Positions 45,001-56,683 of a stretch of 64,000 bases of DNA are shown one piece after another. Within the stretch, counting starts at the first letter, position 1; each line of letters starts with the position of its first letter. The stretch lies in NCBI GenBank assembly GCA_944548615.1, contig OX155972.1, positions 1,099,854-1,163,853 on the forward strand. Reading direction: 5' to 3'. The position numbers were made by a program, and so were the translations under genes. The DNA is from Micropterix aruncella (taxonomy: Eukaryota; Arthropoda; Insecta; Lepidoptera; Micropterigidae). The notes under the pieces were generated by a model. It searched no databases. It saw nothing but the letters and a program-made list of their open reading frames with translations, and was not told the origin of the DNA.

Positions 45001-46740
45001 TAAAAAAATTATTATTTTTACAATAGTTCACTTTCTGTAACGGCAGTCGTGTTTTTTATTCTTTTTAATATATTTAATTGTTCATAATATATATGTTTAT
45101 AAAATATATTGTAATATGTTTTCGAGGTCGTATATAAAAGCATGTGCGATAAGCCAGTATCCCTTCGTCTACGTAACGACCAAATTTGGTTGCACATCAG
45201 AACACCGTTGACTACGTAACGACCAATATTGGCGGCTTGCTCCCGGAGCGCACAGCAATATTATTTTCTAATTCGAACGCTTCCTAAAACCCATACCAAA
45301 TATCTGATTATTGCCATAGATATATAGACGGCCGCTAGAATATTTTCGCGCGTCATTTCGAGGATATTTCTGGTAAAATTCCATTGTCAAACATCGTCAT
45401 TTTTTTTTTTTCGAGAAATCATCAAAATTTTTATTGGTGTTTATGAGGTAATATATAATTATTTTCGTACGTAAATAAGCAAAACAAAATAATACCTATG
45501 ATAGAAAATCTAATAAAGATTACGATAGTATTTATAATTTTTAAATAGGGTTCGGTATTTTTCCGTAAGACAAGTTCAAGTTAGAAATGCCAAGTATTTT
45601 TCACTATTTCGACTTTCTCATATTTATTCATAATTATATAATTATTTTACAAAATGAGATTTCAATATTCTTTATACTAAATTTGAATGCAATTATCGCA
45701 CAGGTATTTTTTTTATGATTGCTATAATAGTTCCATTGTTATAGTACTTTTTGTCGAACGCGGCGATATTCCAAGAAATTTCAATAAATTGCCGCGGTCT
45801 GCCATGAAATTATGCCGCTACTCGTAACTCTATATTTTATAATTTTTGGTTCTAAATCTCGCATAAACTTTAGAAGGTTATTGGATTAAAGTCTTGCATG
45901 AAAAACTTTGCACGAAAAATATATATTTGTCTCAACTATGTCGTACTGGTAAATTTGTTAATTACGTGGACACCCATCAACATAATGTATTTATTTTTAC
46001 TATGTTCCTCCTTGCCTTCCTGGTCCCTCCCTTCCTATCCTCTTTCTCGTTTTTTTCTTTCTCTTATCACTTAAATAATCTTGATGATCATTTAGTGGAA
46101 AATTGTCTGTGGTGTAATTTTTATATCTATCTTGTTTGGCTACTTACTTTTATACACTGTTATTTTCCAGAATAAAAGAAAATCAATAAAATAGAAAATT
46201 AACATATTGAGCCCTATTATCTATGCAGATATCATTTTAACGGGAGTTGCTTAATTCCTCTGCTATAAAACTCTCGTTGACATGAACCAATGAATGATTT
46301 AAAGGCGTTGATTACCGACTCTTCGAATTTGTTTTTTTTTTCCTTGTAAAAAGTTATATAAATTTTGAAAAAAATTAAACTATTGGAGCAAGGACTGGCA
46401 AGTATGTGCGGTGGATGACCAAGAGTCTCCGGTTGCAATTCCTGCAACTTTGCGACTGTTTGAAGTGAAATCTGTGATTATACGTTGACCACTGCAGAAA
46501 TAGTGGCGATGAGCGATTGACTAGGCTCGGTAACTTAATCACAAGCTTCGCCATCATTGTTTGCAGTTCTTAACAGTACACCTTTACGGTAACTGTATAG
46601 CCAGACTGCAAGAAGCTGTAATAGAAAACGCCGGCACAGGATGTCATATTTGAAAATAATTCAAATTTTCAACTTTACCATGCACGTTGCACTCACAAAA
46701 ATATTAGGGCAAAAACAAACGACGGAAAGACAAATAGGCA
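45000..46740. other. No gene recognised
   Basis: AT-rich. A frame at 45894-46175 has two hydrophobic runs but reads like translated pyrimidine-rich UTR. Short GC-richer phrases near 45160-45350 are unassigned. Confidence 0.3.
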
Positions 46741-46741
46741 G

Positions 46742-47370
46742 CTGATTCTTAATTAATTAATTAATTAATTTATTTATTTATTTCCAGGAAAACCAACAGC
46801 TAATTATAATTTAACAAAGCCGGACTAACATAACAGCGAGCCAATTAAAGGTTTTCACGTTTAAATAACGTTGTAGAAACATATGTGATCTTTCAATTAA
46901 AGCTATCGATTAAAAATGCATCAAAAATTATTCAAAAATTAATGCTAAAGAATTCACTGTTCAGCCGCTGCCTAGCTGAGTTAACACTCGTACAGAATAG
47001 ATCGAAGTCAAAGCGTTTAATCATGTCATTGAAATTGACACTTGTTCGCCACAGAAATGCATTTTGCCTATAGTTGGTACTAGCATGAGGAACATGAAGA
47101 GCAGGGTTAAATCTATTGAGTTTGGAAGGAACACGGAGATTAATTTTATTTAGTAAGTCAGGACAGTTAATATTACTGGAGGTAATTTTTAGCAAAAAGG
47201 TTAAGTCCGCGGTTTCACGTCGCTTAATCAAGGGGAGGATATGACATTTCTTGCATAAATTAAAATAGTTAGATGAGCTGTATGGGATTTTCAGACGGAA
47301 GCAGAGATATTTCACGAACTTCATTTGAATGCGCTCGATTCTATTTATATATTTGTCATAAATAAATAAA
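46742..47370 (-). mobile_element. 5'-truncated LINE with TTAA/TTTA-type tail
   Basis: The frame 47324-46932, extended upstream by INRIERIQ, matches the C-terminus at 61600-62020 (RVPS-L-R--LFH-P-ASTNY-QN-F--R). The tail is the ttaattaattaa/tttatttattta run at 46748-46783, read in reverse. Confidence 0.8.
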
Positions 47371-47526
47371 TTAATGTCAGTAAATAAATTAATAGTTTAA
47401 AAAAACACTAAACACAAGCTTTTCCTGTGCTGTCCACGATTTCATCATCAGGCCTTGAAACCTAATCGTGCTCAAAGTTCATTCCAAGACTTTTCTAACA
47501 AGTCCAAACACAACTATGATACTATG

Positions 47527-48030
47527 CTAGACAGCACCTCGCTGAAACTGCAATTAATGCAGACATTCACTCGCATCATACCCACGGTAGCTCCCTTTTA
47601 TGCGTACCCCGAATACGACTGGCAAAAGTACAGAAAAGCTACTTGTACCTTAGCATTAAATTCTATAACCTACTCCCTACACAATTTAAACAGCTGGAGG
47701 ATATAAAATAAAAAAAAACATCAAGGAGATGATTTTTCAAATATTGTGCCCATTTAAATAACTTAAAAATTTGAGCCTTATTGTCTGATTATTTTATATG
47801 GTCTTATATCTGTACTTTTAGTTTAAAATGCATAACGTAGATTTAATTTGATTATTTAACATTTTACTGACAACTTGAATATTACGATAAATAATTTTAC
47901 TACGTATCTTTTCGAATTACTAACTACTTCAAATATTAGGCTTCTTCTATAACCCAATTATTTTGACACGTCCAAGAGCGGTCTTTAGCCGTCAATTGGA
48001 CACGACGAAAATGTTATGTAATGTAATACG
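47527..48030 (+). mobile_element. LINE family C, copy inside family A
   Basis: A coding end matching 14716-14910 is followed by the shared 3' UTR and a gtaatgtaat-type tail. The coding part is frameshifted (FYAYPEYDWQKY in one frame). Confidence 0.85.
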
Positions 48031-48211
48031 ATATTCCATCATGAAGTTCCAGTTCATATCTTCCGACTCAATCATCAGATCAGTTCGACAGTACCATATT
48101 ATTGTATTGTCATCAGAACTACATACAGCTGCCAATTTTCATGACGCTACGATCCTTGGAAGATGGTTAAATTAGTTACCTTAGATTCCATTACATAGTT
48201 AGTTACATACA

Positions 48212-48885
48212 ACTAGGGTTGTCGACTACAGCGGGCGAGCCCGTCACCTCAGGAAGTTTTAACGATTAGTCGTTCTATCTGCCTGGAGTGAGCGCAGAAG
48301 ACTTGGGGACAAAATGCAGTCCACCGTCTAGCTACGCCACAAGCCCGTAAGAGGCAAACGCCTTAACCGCGAGGTAGCCAGGAATGTTACCCAGCGGGCC
48401 GACACTCACGCCCTTACTTCCAATTGTGACCAGATTACTACGGTCTCTCGATTGGTTACGAGTTCGAGGTCGCTTGCGCGGTCCTCTCCCTTACGAAGCG
48501 GTGAAACGGTGTTTACCGAATCTATCGCGGACCACAGCGTCCTTTGCCCGGCTATTGACCCAGGGTCGGATGGCCGATGGTCATTTCAAGAGCAGTCGCC
48601 GTAAGGTCCGCAACCACCCCCGCTCTATAGGAAACAGTACAGCTTCCAGACTCCCCCGACGGTTAGTCAGAGTGCACAGTCGATTGGCTTACGCCGCACG
48701 GTGCGCAGACCGTCCAGGAGCGACAGGAGGTTGATTTCCAGGGGAAACTGACCATAAGGCCAGAGTCCTACCCAGGCTCGCACTTCATCTGTGGAGGCCG
48801 TCGGATGGGTGTTGACCCGTTAGTGTGACCAACCCTGAACAGAATGGGTCTTCGTGCCCAACTCAGCAAGGGCCCATTAACTCCC
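48212..48885 (+). mobile_element. Family B retroposon inside family A
   Basis: 674 bp, flanked by the perfect 15-bp duplication agttagttacataca (48197-48211 and 48886-48900) of family-A sequence. The interior frame 48384-48734 is open but matches other B copies only as DNA. Confidence 0.9.
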
Positions 48886-48969
48886 AGTTAGTTACATACA
48901 GGTCGACCTAATAAAAGCGTGTTAAAAAGAATAACACCCCAATAGGTATAAGTATTTGTGATGACTTAC

Positions 48970-49315
48970 CGTTGCTTTCTCCGCCGCCTGGACTCAAAGG
49001 CCGCACACCGTCGTCGTAGTCCCTGTCGGGGTTCCTGGCGCCGTTGAGGCCGAGGATGGACTCGATGGTGTGCCTGGGCCCTTGCGCCAGCGTCTGCTGG
49101 TGGGCGAGGCGCGACTTGACGCTCTCGAAGCCGGCGATGCCGTGGTGGTGGAAGAAGGCGTGCATGCGGTCCAGGCCGGCCGCGAGCGACTCGTGGGCCA
49201 GCGCCGCGGGGCCATCATGGCCATCGTGGCCCGTCTGCGTGCTCAGGTTCAGGCCCTCCGTCTGCGCGCCCCGGGAGTCCTCCTCCTCGCACCGCCCGAG
49301 CGAGCGAGCGTCCAT
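48970..49315 (-). CDS. First coding exon of a probable paired-like homeobox gene (Rx-like)
   Basis: A GC-rich exon in an AT-rich window. The ATG at 49315 sits in a strong Kozak context (gcggccATGg). 115 codons end at a consensus donor (G|GTAAGT, 48969-48964), phase 1. The protein is hydrophilic with a His run (HAFFHHHG) and an octapeptide/eh1-like HTIESILGL near its C-terminus, as found N-terminal to the homeodomain in paired-like factors such as Rx/Rax. The homeodomain itself would be in a later exon to the left, outside what I can identify. A short upstream ORF starts at the ATG at 49425. Expected role: nuclear transcription factor, with Groucho recruitment through the octapeptide. The exact gene is inferred. 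Confidence 0.6.
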
Positions 49316-49430
49316 GGCCGCGCGAATCACCGACAATACTGACGGTGACACCTCGCCGGACGCCGCGCCGCGAAGCCGCCCTCGCTGAAACCCCACCTGG
49401 TCGCGGCGTTGCCGACTGACTCCATTTTAT
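49316..49430 (-). promoter_or_regulatory. GC-rich 5' UTR of the homeobox-like exon
   Basis: High-GC sequence continues upstream of the start codon to about 49425 and then switches abruptly to repeat DNA. It includes a 31-codon uORF from 49425. The promoter is not visible. Confidence 0.4.
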
Positions 49431-49594
49431 TTTATTTATTTATTTATTTATTAATATTCCACACACATTTAAAACACTAGGTTAATAAGATTAAAATCTA
49501 CCTTGCTGGAGTGATGCCCGTACTAAGGTAGACTTTTATGTATTCTTTTTTCCCTTTCTTTTTTTAGTTGCTAAGTGTAACTTAATTTATTTTT
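49431..49594 (-). mobile_element. LINE 3' end-like sequence
   Basis: The tttatttatttatttattta run at 49430-49453 followed by UTR-like sequence is the reversed tail of a LINE. No coding part. Confidence 0.4.
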
Positions 49595-49860
49595 TATTTT
49601 ATTTGTATAAAACATAATTATAAAACACATAAAAATGGTCATACCAAGTAATTGTGCGAAGAAACAACGGCCCACATTCACATGACCATGCTCAGCGCAT
49701 ACCCAACTAGGCCAAATATAGCCAGTATCTGGGCATACGACTTATTTTCTGACTTAGGTGGAGAAGCCTAACTGACGTAGGTACTCATACAGATAAATAT
49801 TCACATACACACCTACATACATACACAAATATATAAATATAACGATCTAAAGATATTATA
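49595..49860 (-). repeat. Dispersed repeat family O, copy 1
   Basis: The reverse complement matches 57655-57945, including ggtcatgtgaatgtggg and tgggcatgcgctg-type phrases and a tgtatg-rich end. Confidence 0.7.
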
Positions 49861-49879
49861 GTAGGTATTAATCTTTGAG

Positions 49880-50410
49880 CAGTGGACTCCGGACTAACGA
49901 CCGGCTGTGGTAGATTTAGGTCAGCTGTCTTGCCACATGTGAGCGTTCACCTTACCACCCATACACTCCCCTTTCGAGGCCATAGAATTTTAGTTGCGGA
50001 AATCGCGGTTTTAGATAATTTTTCTAAGAAAGAATTGATTATTTTCCTGGAGAGACCAAGATCTTTAAAAAGGTGAAACAGAGATTTAGCTGGCAGGCCA
50101 AGTGCGCCAACTTCCACCGCGTGAAGGTGAACAGTGAAGCCGTTCCGGGTGACGGCATTTGCGAGATCATGGTATTTATTTAATTTGTTTACTCGTGGTC
50201 TTTTGGGATATTTGAATCCCATGGAACAGTTAATTCTACGATAAGATCCATCTTCCGAGAAAGTTACGTAAAGAGTTATATCTGGACGCAGGGCTGTGCA
50301 TCCGAGACTTTCAGAGAATTTATACTGCTTAGAGACCGAATCGACCTCCAGAATCCAATCTGAAGCTTTCTCGATTATTGAGAAAAGTTTTGTAGTGAAA
50401 TGTTTTTTTT
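49880..50410 (-). pseudogene. LINE with restriction-like endonuclease (R2/R4-superclade) C-terminus
   Basis: Leftward from 50410, one frame gives CTALRPDITLYVTFSEDGS. The next block is ELTVPWDSNIPKDHE in the neighbouring frame, then LNKYHDLANAV, and then VHLHAVEVGALGLPAKSL back in the first frame. RPD...ELTVPW...K-NKY is the PD-(D/E)xK-type endonuclease region that follows RT in R2/R4/Dong-like LINEs. Compensating frameshifts show decay. Confidence 0.75.
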
Positions 50411-50504
50411 AGACCCATCCCGCACAAACTGTATTGGGGGTTTGGAGGGTACTGTCAAACCCTTGTTGGCACCCGCCACTGAGAGGCTATACACTGAGAA
50501 AATT

Positions 50505-51250
50505 ATCGGATTGATTATTACATTACCATTTTGTTCATGCGGTTTTATACAGAATAATATATTTGAATCGTAATTTTGTTAAATTATAATGAATTGTGTT
50601 GAAACTCCATTACTCGATTATATGTATCAACATTTTCTTTACATTAAATACGGAATAAGAGTATACTGTAGTTTTAATATGATTCATGTGTCAGACCATA
50701 ACCGTACGTAGGTATAACCGCTCTGCGTATATGTTAGGTACTTTGCTTATGTGTTACTTTGCTTTACTTTATTACTTTAATGTTCATTTACTGCTAACGT
50801 ACGGCGCGAGGTTATGCAGAAACATCAAGTCCGCACAATAGCGCGTGTGCCGTTTGATACGCCTGCAAAGTCTACGTTTAGAGATCTCTGCGTCATGACG
50901 CTGCTCTCCATTTATATAATGGGAGTAGGTAGGTACTAAAATTTTGCGGTCAGGATTTTATTACTAAACGCAACATGTAGGTTCCTATGTAGATGGCACT
51001 CGTAGTTCTAAAATTGATTGATCTCCTATTATTATGTTTAATATGGTGACTTTCGTAGTGTAACAGTATGGCGGCGAACTATATAAGGCGCTCAAAATAA
51101 GCCGATGCGGTATAAAATAATAATATAATAATAAATGAATTTTTAAATAATCACTTTAATCACAAATCATTATCTTTAATAATACTATAATATTACAATT
51201 ATTTACATGAAGATGTCAAATTTTATTTTCGTATAAGTACAGGTTTCGAT
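50505..51250 (+). repeat. Family G first half, then family M copy 2
   Basis: 50505-50720 matches the start of G. 50950-51250 matches M at 52805-53050 closely (ctcctattattatgtttaa, atttttaaataatcacttt). Confidence 0.6.
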
Positions 51251-51409
51251 AAGTAATAATTACTCACTTTAATGTTTGGGTAGTCTAATAGATGGCATAT
51301 CTCCGTATTATTTTGTAATGTAATCCGCCTTTGAAGAAAGGTGTTCTCTCTTAGTATAGTCAAAATGATTTTACATTATCTCGTACCTTATGTTGTACAC
51401 TGGTGGAAA

Positions 51410-51670
51410 ACATTTTTGTACAGATTGACTATTTTTTTTTAATTATGAAAACCAATATGTAATATTTAAATTTATAATAAAATTATAAAATCTTGTAAAA
51501 ATAATTTGAGCTGCTAAAATACGTAACTAAGGGAAAAATACAGATAGTCAAAAATACAGTCATACATCAAAATAGTCCTAAATCAAAACAAAGATAGTCA
51601 TAAATGAAAAATACAGATAATCAAAACATAAAAACGATTATTCAGTGTAAAATAGTTGTCTGCGTCAAAT
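51410..51670 (-). repeat. Family Q: irregular AAATAGTCA-rich repeat
   Basis: Recurrent aaatagtca / agatagtca units at 51540-51665, the reverse complement of 13105-13320. Confidence 0.45.
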
Positions 51671-52800
51671 AGTTAAGTTAGAAATATTACAAATAAAAAC
51701 TTGAAACAATAAAAATTCCGGCGGTAAACCTCTTCGAAAGTTGCGATGTCACGCGTCAGTTTCATTTTATGAATCGAGACGTCTATTTTTAACTGTCAAT
51801 GTATAACGGGAATCTATGAATGAAATTAAACTCGTATAGGCGCCACCACGTCTTTCAAGAGGAAACGTAAAAAACTATTTTTTTTTAAAAATCAAAGGAA
51901 ACAACCTAAAAAAAAATACTCAAAAAAAAATTTGCAAAACGCAGCGGTAGGTATTTAAACTTTTTTTCTACTAATCTAGCCTAGAGGTAGGTTTCCAGAA
52001 ATAAAACAACAAAAATTAGCGCAGATATACAATATATTGCCCAAAATACTGTTAGGAAGAACAACAAAACTTATTTAGGGGCTTTAAATTCCCAGATTAC
52101 AAAAAAAAACGGGTACTTCCAGTCCAGAAGCCTTAAAGCCGGATTATTGCACCAGAAAAATATGTAGTCAGACCTGAGCATACGCACAAGGCATTTAAAT
52201 ATTAAAGAAATCCATGTGACACATGTGGTTTTACAAAAAAACCGTAAAATCGAAGATGTTCAAAATGTGCTTTAAGCGGTGACAAGTCGACACATCCGCG
52301 GACGGCTTTATCCGCGATGTATTTGGACGATTAATATATATTTAAAGCTAAACAGACTTGCCAAAGAAACTGTGTTTAACGGTAATTTCAGTTTTTTTTG
52401 CACACATGGCGGAAACCCCTATAAAAAACTTTTGTTCTGCCATTCCTGGCCAAGATCACCGCTGTGACTCCCGCCATCTTCGAAACAGGCAGGAAATGAC
52501 GGATGCCAGTTTTTGACGACCTACCAACAAGATTGTCTAATCTATGATGGCATAAATTGTAGACTTTATGCCAAAAATCCAAATAAAATTTTAATTTTAT
52601 GTAGTGTTTTTTTTAATCTATTTTAATTAAGATTATTATTTATTACTTAAAATTTATTTCAATTTAGTTATTTGTTTGTAATTAGGTTATTTCAATAATG
52701 GCAACACTAATGTTATCGACAGCTGACAGCTGTCATGAAAATTTTTGGGGAATTTCGCAAAAGCAACAATAAACACAGTTTCTGGACATGTAAATGTTAT
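51670..52800. other. No gene recognised
   Basis: Frames at 52279-52467 and 52582-52388 overlap on opposite strands and neither shows a motif. Confidence 0.3.
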
Positions 52801-52804
52801 AGAA

Positions 52805-53050
52805 AACCCTGATTAAATAAGTTCTAAAATTGATTGATCTCCTATTATTATGTTTAAAATATGGCGACTTTCGTAGTATAACAGTATGGCGGCGCACTAT
52901 ATAAGGCACTCAAAATACGCCTATATGGTATAAAATAATAATATAATAATAAATGAATTTTTAAATAATCACTTTCATCACAAATCATTATCTCTAATAA
53001 TACTATAGGTAATATTACAATTATTTACATGAAGATGTCAAATTAATAAA
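52805..53050 (+). repeat. Family M, copy 3
   Basis: Near-identical to 51000-51230 apart from small indels. Confidence 0.7.
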
Positions 53051-53984
53051 GACCAGTGTTGACGTAGCAGTGGATATGCTTGCGGAACGAGTTTATTTCG
53101 AAGTAGTAGAAGTACCAACTTAGTTTATTTATTATTAGTGTATTCTGTGTTAGTAGTATTATTTATTCCGAATTAGTCATTTATTCGAAGTGACGCTTTA
53201 TATAGCCGAGCGCTGACGGCCATCGCCGCACGCAGTCGGTTGCCCTCGGTATTTATCGATATATACCTATATCATTATATTTTCATTTTTACCATTTATT
53301 TTATAAGTAACACCATGTATTATGCTTATTTATTGACATTTGGACATTTGGACAATTATGTATTAGACATTTGGTTAGTTTAGGTACCTACGTACCTACC
53401 TGAGATACCTTGGATAACGTAACGATTCTAACAATAACAGAGACTTCTAAATCGGTGCAAGCGTTTAGAAGCTATAGTGGAATATAGATAGGTACGGAAA
53501 ACGAGTTTTGGTGAAATATTTGTGGATTATGTAGCTATTTAACCATATACCTATATTTTCGGAATTTACTCAATCAGGCCATATATTTGAAACTAAACAG
53601 GATAGGTATATCCATAATAATTTATTGACACTTGTACATTTAGACAATTATTTATTTACCATTTGGACAGTTTAAGTACTCTTTGACACTCGGGATAACA
53701 AAGCTATTCTAACGAGACCACACACTTCTAAATCGGTTCAAGTGTTTAGAAATACCTATACGTGGAATAAAAGAACGGAAAACATACATATATGAACCCT
53801 GAACACATTACACTACTTTTTGTTAGGCAGTCATGTAATAAATACCAGTGTTGACGTAGCATTTTTGACGTTTGCAGAACGAGTTTATGCGAAGTAGTAG
53901 ATAGCTTCCCGATGATTTCGGTGTAGAATAATATATTAGGTTTAGCCTGGCAACGCTGTTGATCTGAAGTGTGTTAAAGTGAAA
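53050..53984. other. Repeat scraps, no gene
   Basis: accagtgttgacgtagca with agaacgagttta-type sequence occurs at 53044 and again at 53847 (family N). A reversed family-D end lies between, at 53763-53850. Confidence 0.4.
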
Positions 53985-54240
53985 AGGGAGATCTCGCCGT
54001 CTCGTTCGAGGGAGGCGGGGCCTCAGGCCAACCCCACCCCCCCGCCGCCGCGGCGGCCGGTCTAATAATGATAATCCGGTGAGAAAAAACCGGTTTAAAG
54101 CGGCCCCGGACCTTTCGGGCTTTGGCGTGGTTTGCGACCGCGCTAAGTGCCGACAAATAATTAATTTTAATGCGCGCCGCAGAGGAGTCAGCAGCTAACA
54201 CCCTCCAATGCCTTTGCAAAGTCACCCCCCACCCAAAGGC
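53985..54240. other. GC-rich island of unknown nature
   Basis: Very GC-rich (cgccgccgcggcggccgg near 54040) and without a convincing frame. The minus frame 54381-53974 is alanine-rich and probably fortuitous. Confidence 0.3.
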
Positions 54241-54344
54241 CTCATTTCGCACCGATGGATTATACCTAATCGAACCGAAACATTTCAATTTATGGAAATA
54301 TATTGTTGTGGTTTTCCTTTGCCTTCCTTGTAGGTACCACAGTA

Positions 54345-54580
54345 TAACAAACAGTAGGTTTACTCTCGAGCTACAGGACATTGCGGGAAGAGGGTGCGAG
54401 GAATGTGGTCAGAGGGGTACGTCTCGACCAACGCCTTTGGTCAGTGTTACGCGCAGGTAAAGGCTGGCGACAATTTCGAACGTTTGGAGCCGAGTAGGTA
54501 TAGTGGATATCTGGCGGCCATATCCGGGCCCTTACGACTCGTGACATATTCGCGTTGATTTCACTTTTGTTCTAAGAGAA
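54345..54580 (+). repeat. Family I, copy 2
   Basis: Matches 11755-11985 (gcgggaagagggtgcgagga and following blocks), then passes into a LINE RT frame. Confidence 0.55.
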
Positions 54581-54589
54581 GCTGTCTAG

Positions 54590-55377
54590 TATATTGTTCT
54601 TGTACTGTCTGCTCTCCCCCCTTTTGGATTATGGAGATGTCGCATTTATCGACCTCACAGAGGAGTTATCCACCAAAGTTGAGCATCTCCAAAATGTCTG
54701 CATTCGCTATATCTATGGCCTCAGAGATTTTACCACATCTTGAAGTACCTACCTACCGAGCTTTACTGGCTGTCGGCCTGGGAAAAAAGAGACGTGAGAG
54801 TTCTTTGCATAGTTTTTAAGATGTTGGAGGGGTCGCTCCTAATTATATCACCGTCAGATTTACTGCACTATCGGCTCATGGACGCCCTCTGAGATCAAAA
54901 TATAACCTGCTACTCTCTATCCCTGTTCACAGCACTGACTTATTCTCATTCTCTTTCACTGTGAATGGAGTCCGTCTTTCGAATTCTTTGAGAAAAATGT
55001 GAGAACCGCGCCAAGCATAACATGTTTTAAAAACAGACTCAGAGAAAATTTTAAATCTTCCACACAAATTCCCTTTCTCTTCCCATTCTCCTCCTTTTTA
55101 AACCTTTGCGTCCTTATAGGTGTTACTTTATTTTAGTGTGGCACATTCTGTGCCCGCAAAGAGTCTAATATATACTTATTTTTTTCTCCCTTTTTTTTTG
55201 TATACCTATCCTGTATATGCTATTTTTGTTCGATTGATTATTCCTCCAATTTTATATAGGTTAAGTTAGCATATTCTCGCAAACAATATTCATACAATAG
55301 TAAAGTTTAGCTCTAAAATATTGCCTGCAGGCAATAAGCTCCCCTTTTCTTACGAATAAAGCGTTTTATTATGATAA
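54590..55377 (+). mobile_element. LINE 3' half, degraded (same family as 58785-59465)
   Basis: LLDYGDVAFIDLTEELSTKV, then HLQNVCIRYIYGLRDF, then frames shift before ALSAHGRPLRSKYNLLLSI and FKNRLRENFK. The 3' UTR matches 59180-59440. Multiple stops and frameshifts. Confidence 0.8.
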
Positions 55378-55429
55378 TATCCGGTAAACTAAACGCTCAA
55401 AAATTGAGATCTACTAAGAACAGTGTCGT

Positions 55430-55590
55430 AAAAGCAAGATTTCGTTGTGCTCCGTAATGAATGTGCGGTTGAGTTACTATGCCCGTGACTACACCTTTAG
55501 GCGTCATGTTGATACATACCTACGTATGGACCACACGTGTAATATTAGTAATCCCTTATGAAACATGCGTATTTCCGTGTATTATAGAGT
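55430..55590 (+). repeat. Family G, second-half fragment
   Basis: gaatgtgcggttgagttac through cgtatttccgtg corresponds to 30855-31010. Confidence 0.6.
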
Positions 55591-55756
55591 TATCTTTTTC
55601 TCGTTGTAGATACCTGAACTACCGAGAGGGCTTGGAACTTGTAGCTTACGAGAATAAGCTGAAATATTTTCGTAGGATATTTAAAAAAAATCATTTATTT
55701 ATTTACCAAATCAACATTACAGTAATATAACGTTGAGATGTAATATAAATAAAAAT

Positions 55757-56362
55757 AAAAATACGTGTGGCACTCGGGGACTGCCGCGGTAAAGCTATTG
55801 CATAGCATTTTTAACAACTTATGCAATTATAATTATTTATTTATTTTATTTTTTCTGATATCAGATAACTGCGCTCTATCGGAAAACGTTGAAATTATTC
55901 CGAATCATTTGCGGCTTATAGCAAATGATTCGGAATAATTTAACCGTCTTCCCATAGAGCGCCGCGCACGAATTTTTTATTCGATAAAGCAAAAAAACCT
56001 GATTATTCGAAAAAATTCGTAGATAGAAAGATAGATAAATAAATTATCTTTAAAATGGTGCAGATTTCATAATAATACGCCAGATAGTATTTGCGTAGTA
56101 GTCGTTTTTGTGTTCAGTTAGACCTAATTTCACAAATTAATTACACTATGTAGGTAATATAAACACAATCTAAAATATTCAAAGCTAAGAATATTAGGAA
56201 AATGTTCTTGTTTAACATATTTTTTTTCGAATCGTAAGCAGTAGGTACTCGTTTAGACGTAATTATCAGTTTAAAATCATTAATATTCGTTAAGAAATTT
56301 CTTCATTCGGTCGCTGCGCTGGCCTAGGCCCGCGATAAAAGCTATGCAATAGCCTTAAAAAC
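55757..56362 (+). mobile_element. Family F element, copy 2
   Basis: Collinear with copies 1 and 3, with a hairpin at about 55870-55965. No coding sequence. Confidence 0.8.
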
Positions 56363-56683
56363 ATTATTTTAAGTAGGTTCATACTCCTGTTTTAAGTAGC
56401 CATTAAATGGACAATCAGAAGCATACAAAAAAAGATATAGAATACAAAAAGATAAAAATAGAATACAAAAAAAAAGTTCACTGGAAGACCGCCGCGCGGA
56501 GGCTCACATAATATTGTTGCACAAAATAAGAGACAGTAACATTGACAGCCCTCATTTGGTAAAGAAATTGTCATTATACGTACCACCGCGAATAGTTCGT
56601 TTTCCTGGTACTTAGCTGATGCCCGCGGTTTCGCTTTCCGTAGTAAGTTTTGAATCGATTTCTTTATTTCCAAAAAAAGTAAG
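56363..56683. other. No gene; family-R-like start near 56611
   Basis: cttagctgatgcccgcggtt at 56611 resembles the start of family R. The rest is unassigned. Confidence 0.35.

Larger units (their letters stand above)
47380..48925 (+). repeat. Family A, copy 4, interrupted by LINE C and family B
   Basis: A sequence is present at 47380-47526, 48031-48211 and 48901-48925. The gaps hold LINE C (47527-48030) and family B (48212-48885). The final aaaagcgtgtt lies only ~45 bp from the splice donor of the exon at 48970. Confidence 0.85.

Noticed and set aside
48384..48734. 116-codon frame in family B as a gene
   Set aside because: Other B copies keep the DNA but not the frame, so this is an incidental open frame inside a non-coding retroposon.
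49044..49388. Plus-strand frames over the homeobox-like exon
   Set aside because: They are antisense shadows in GC-rich sequence. The minus strand has the Kozak start, splice donor and octapeptide motif.
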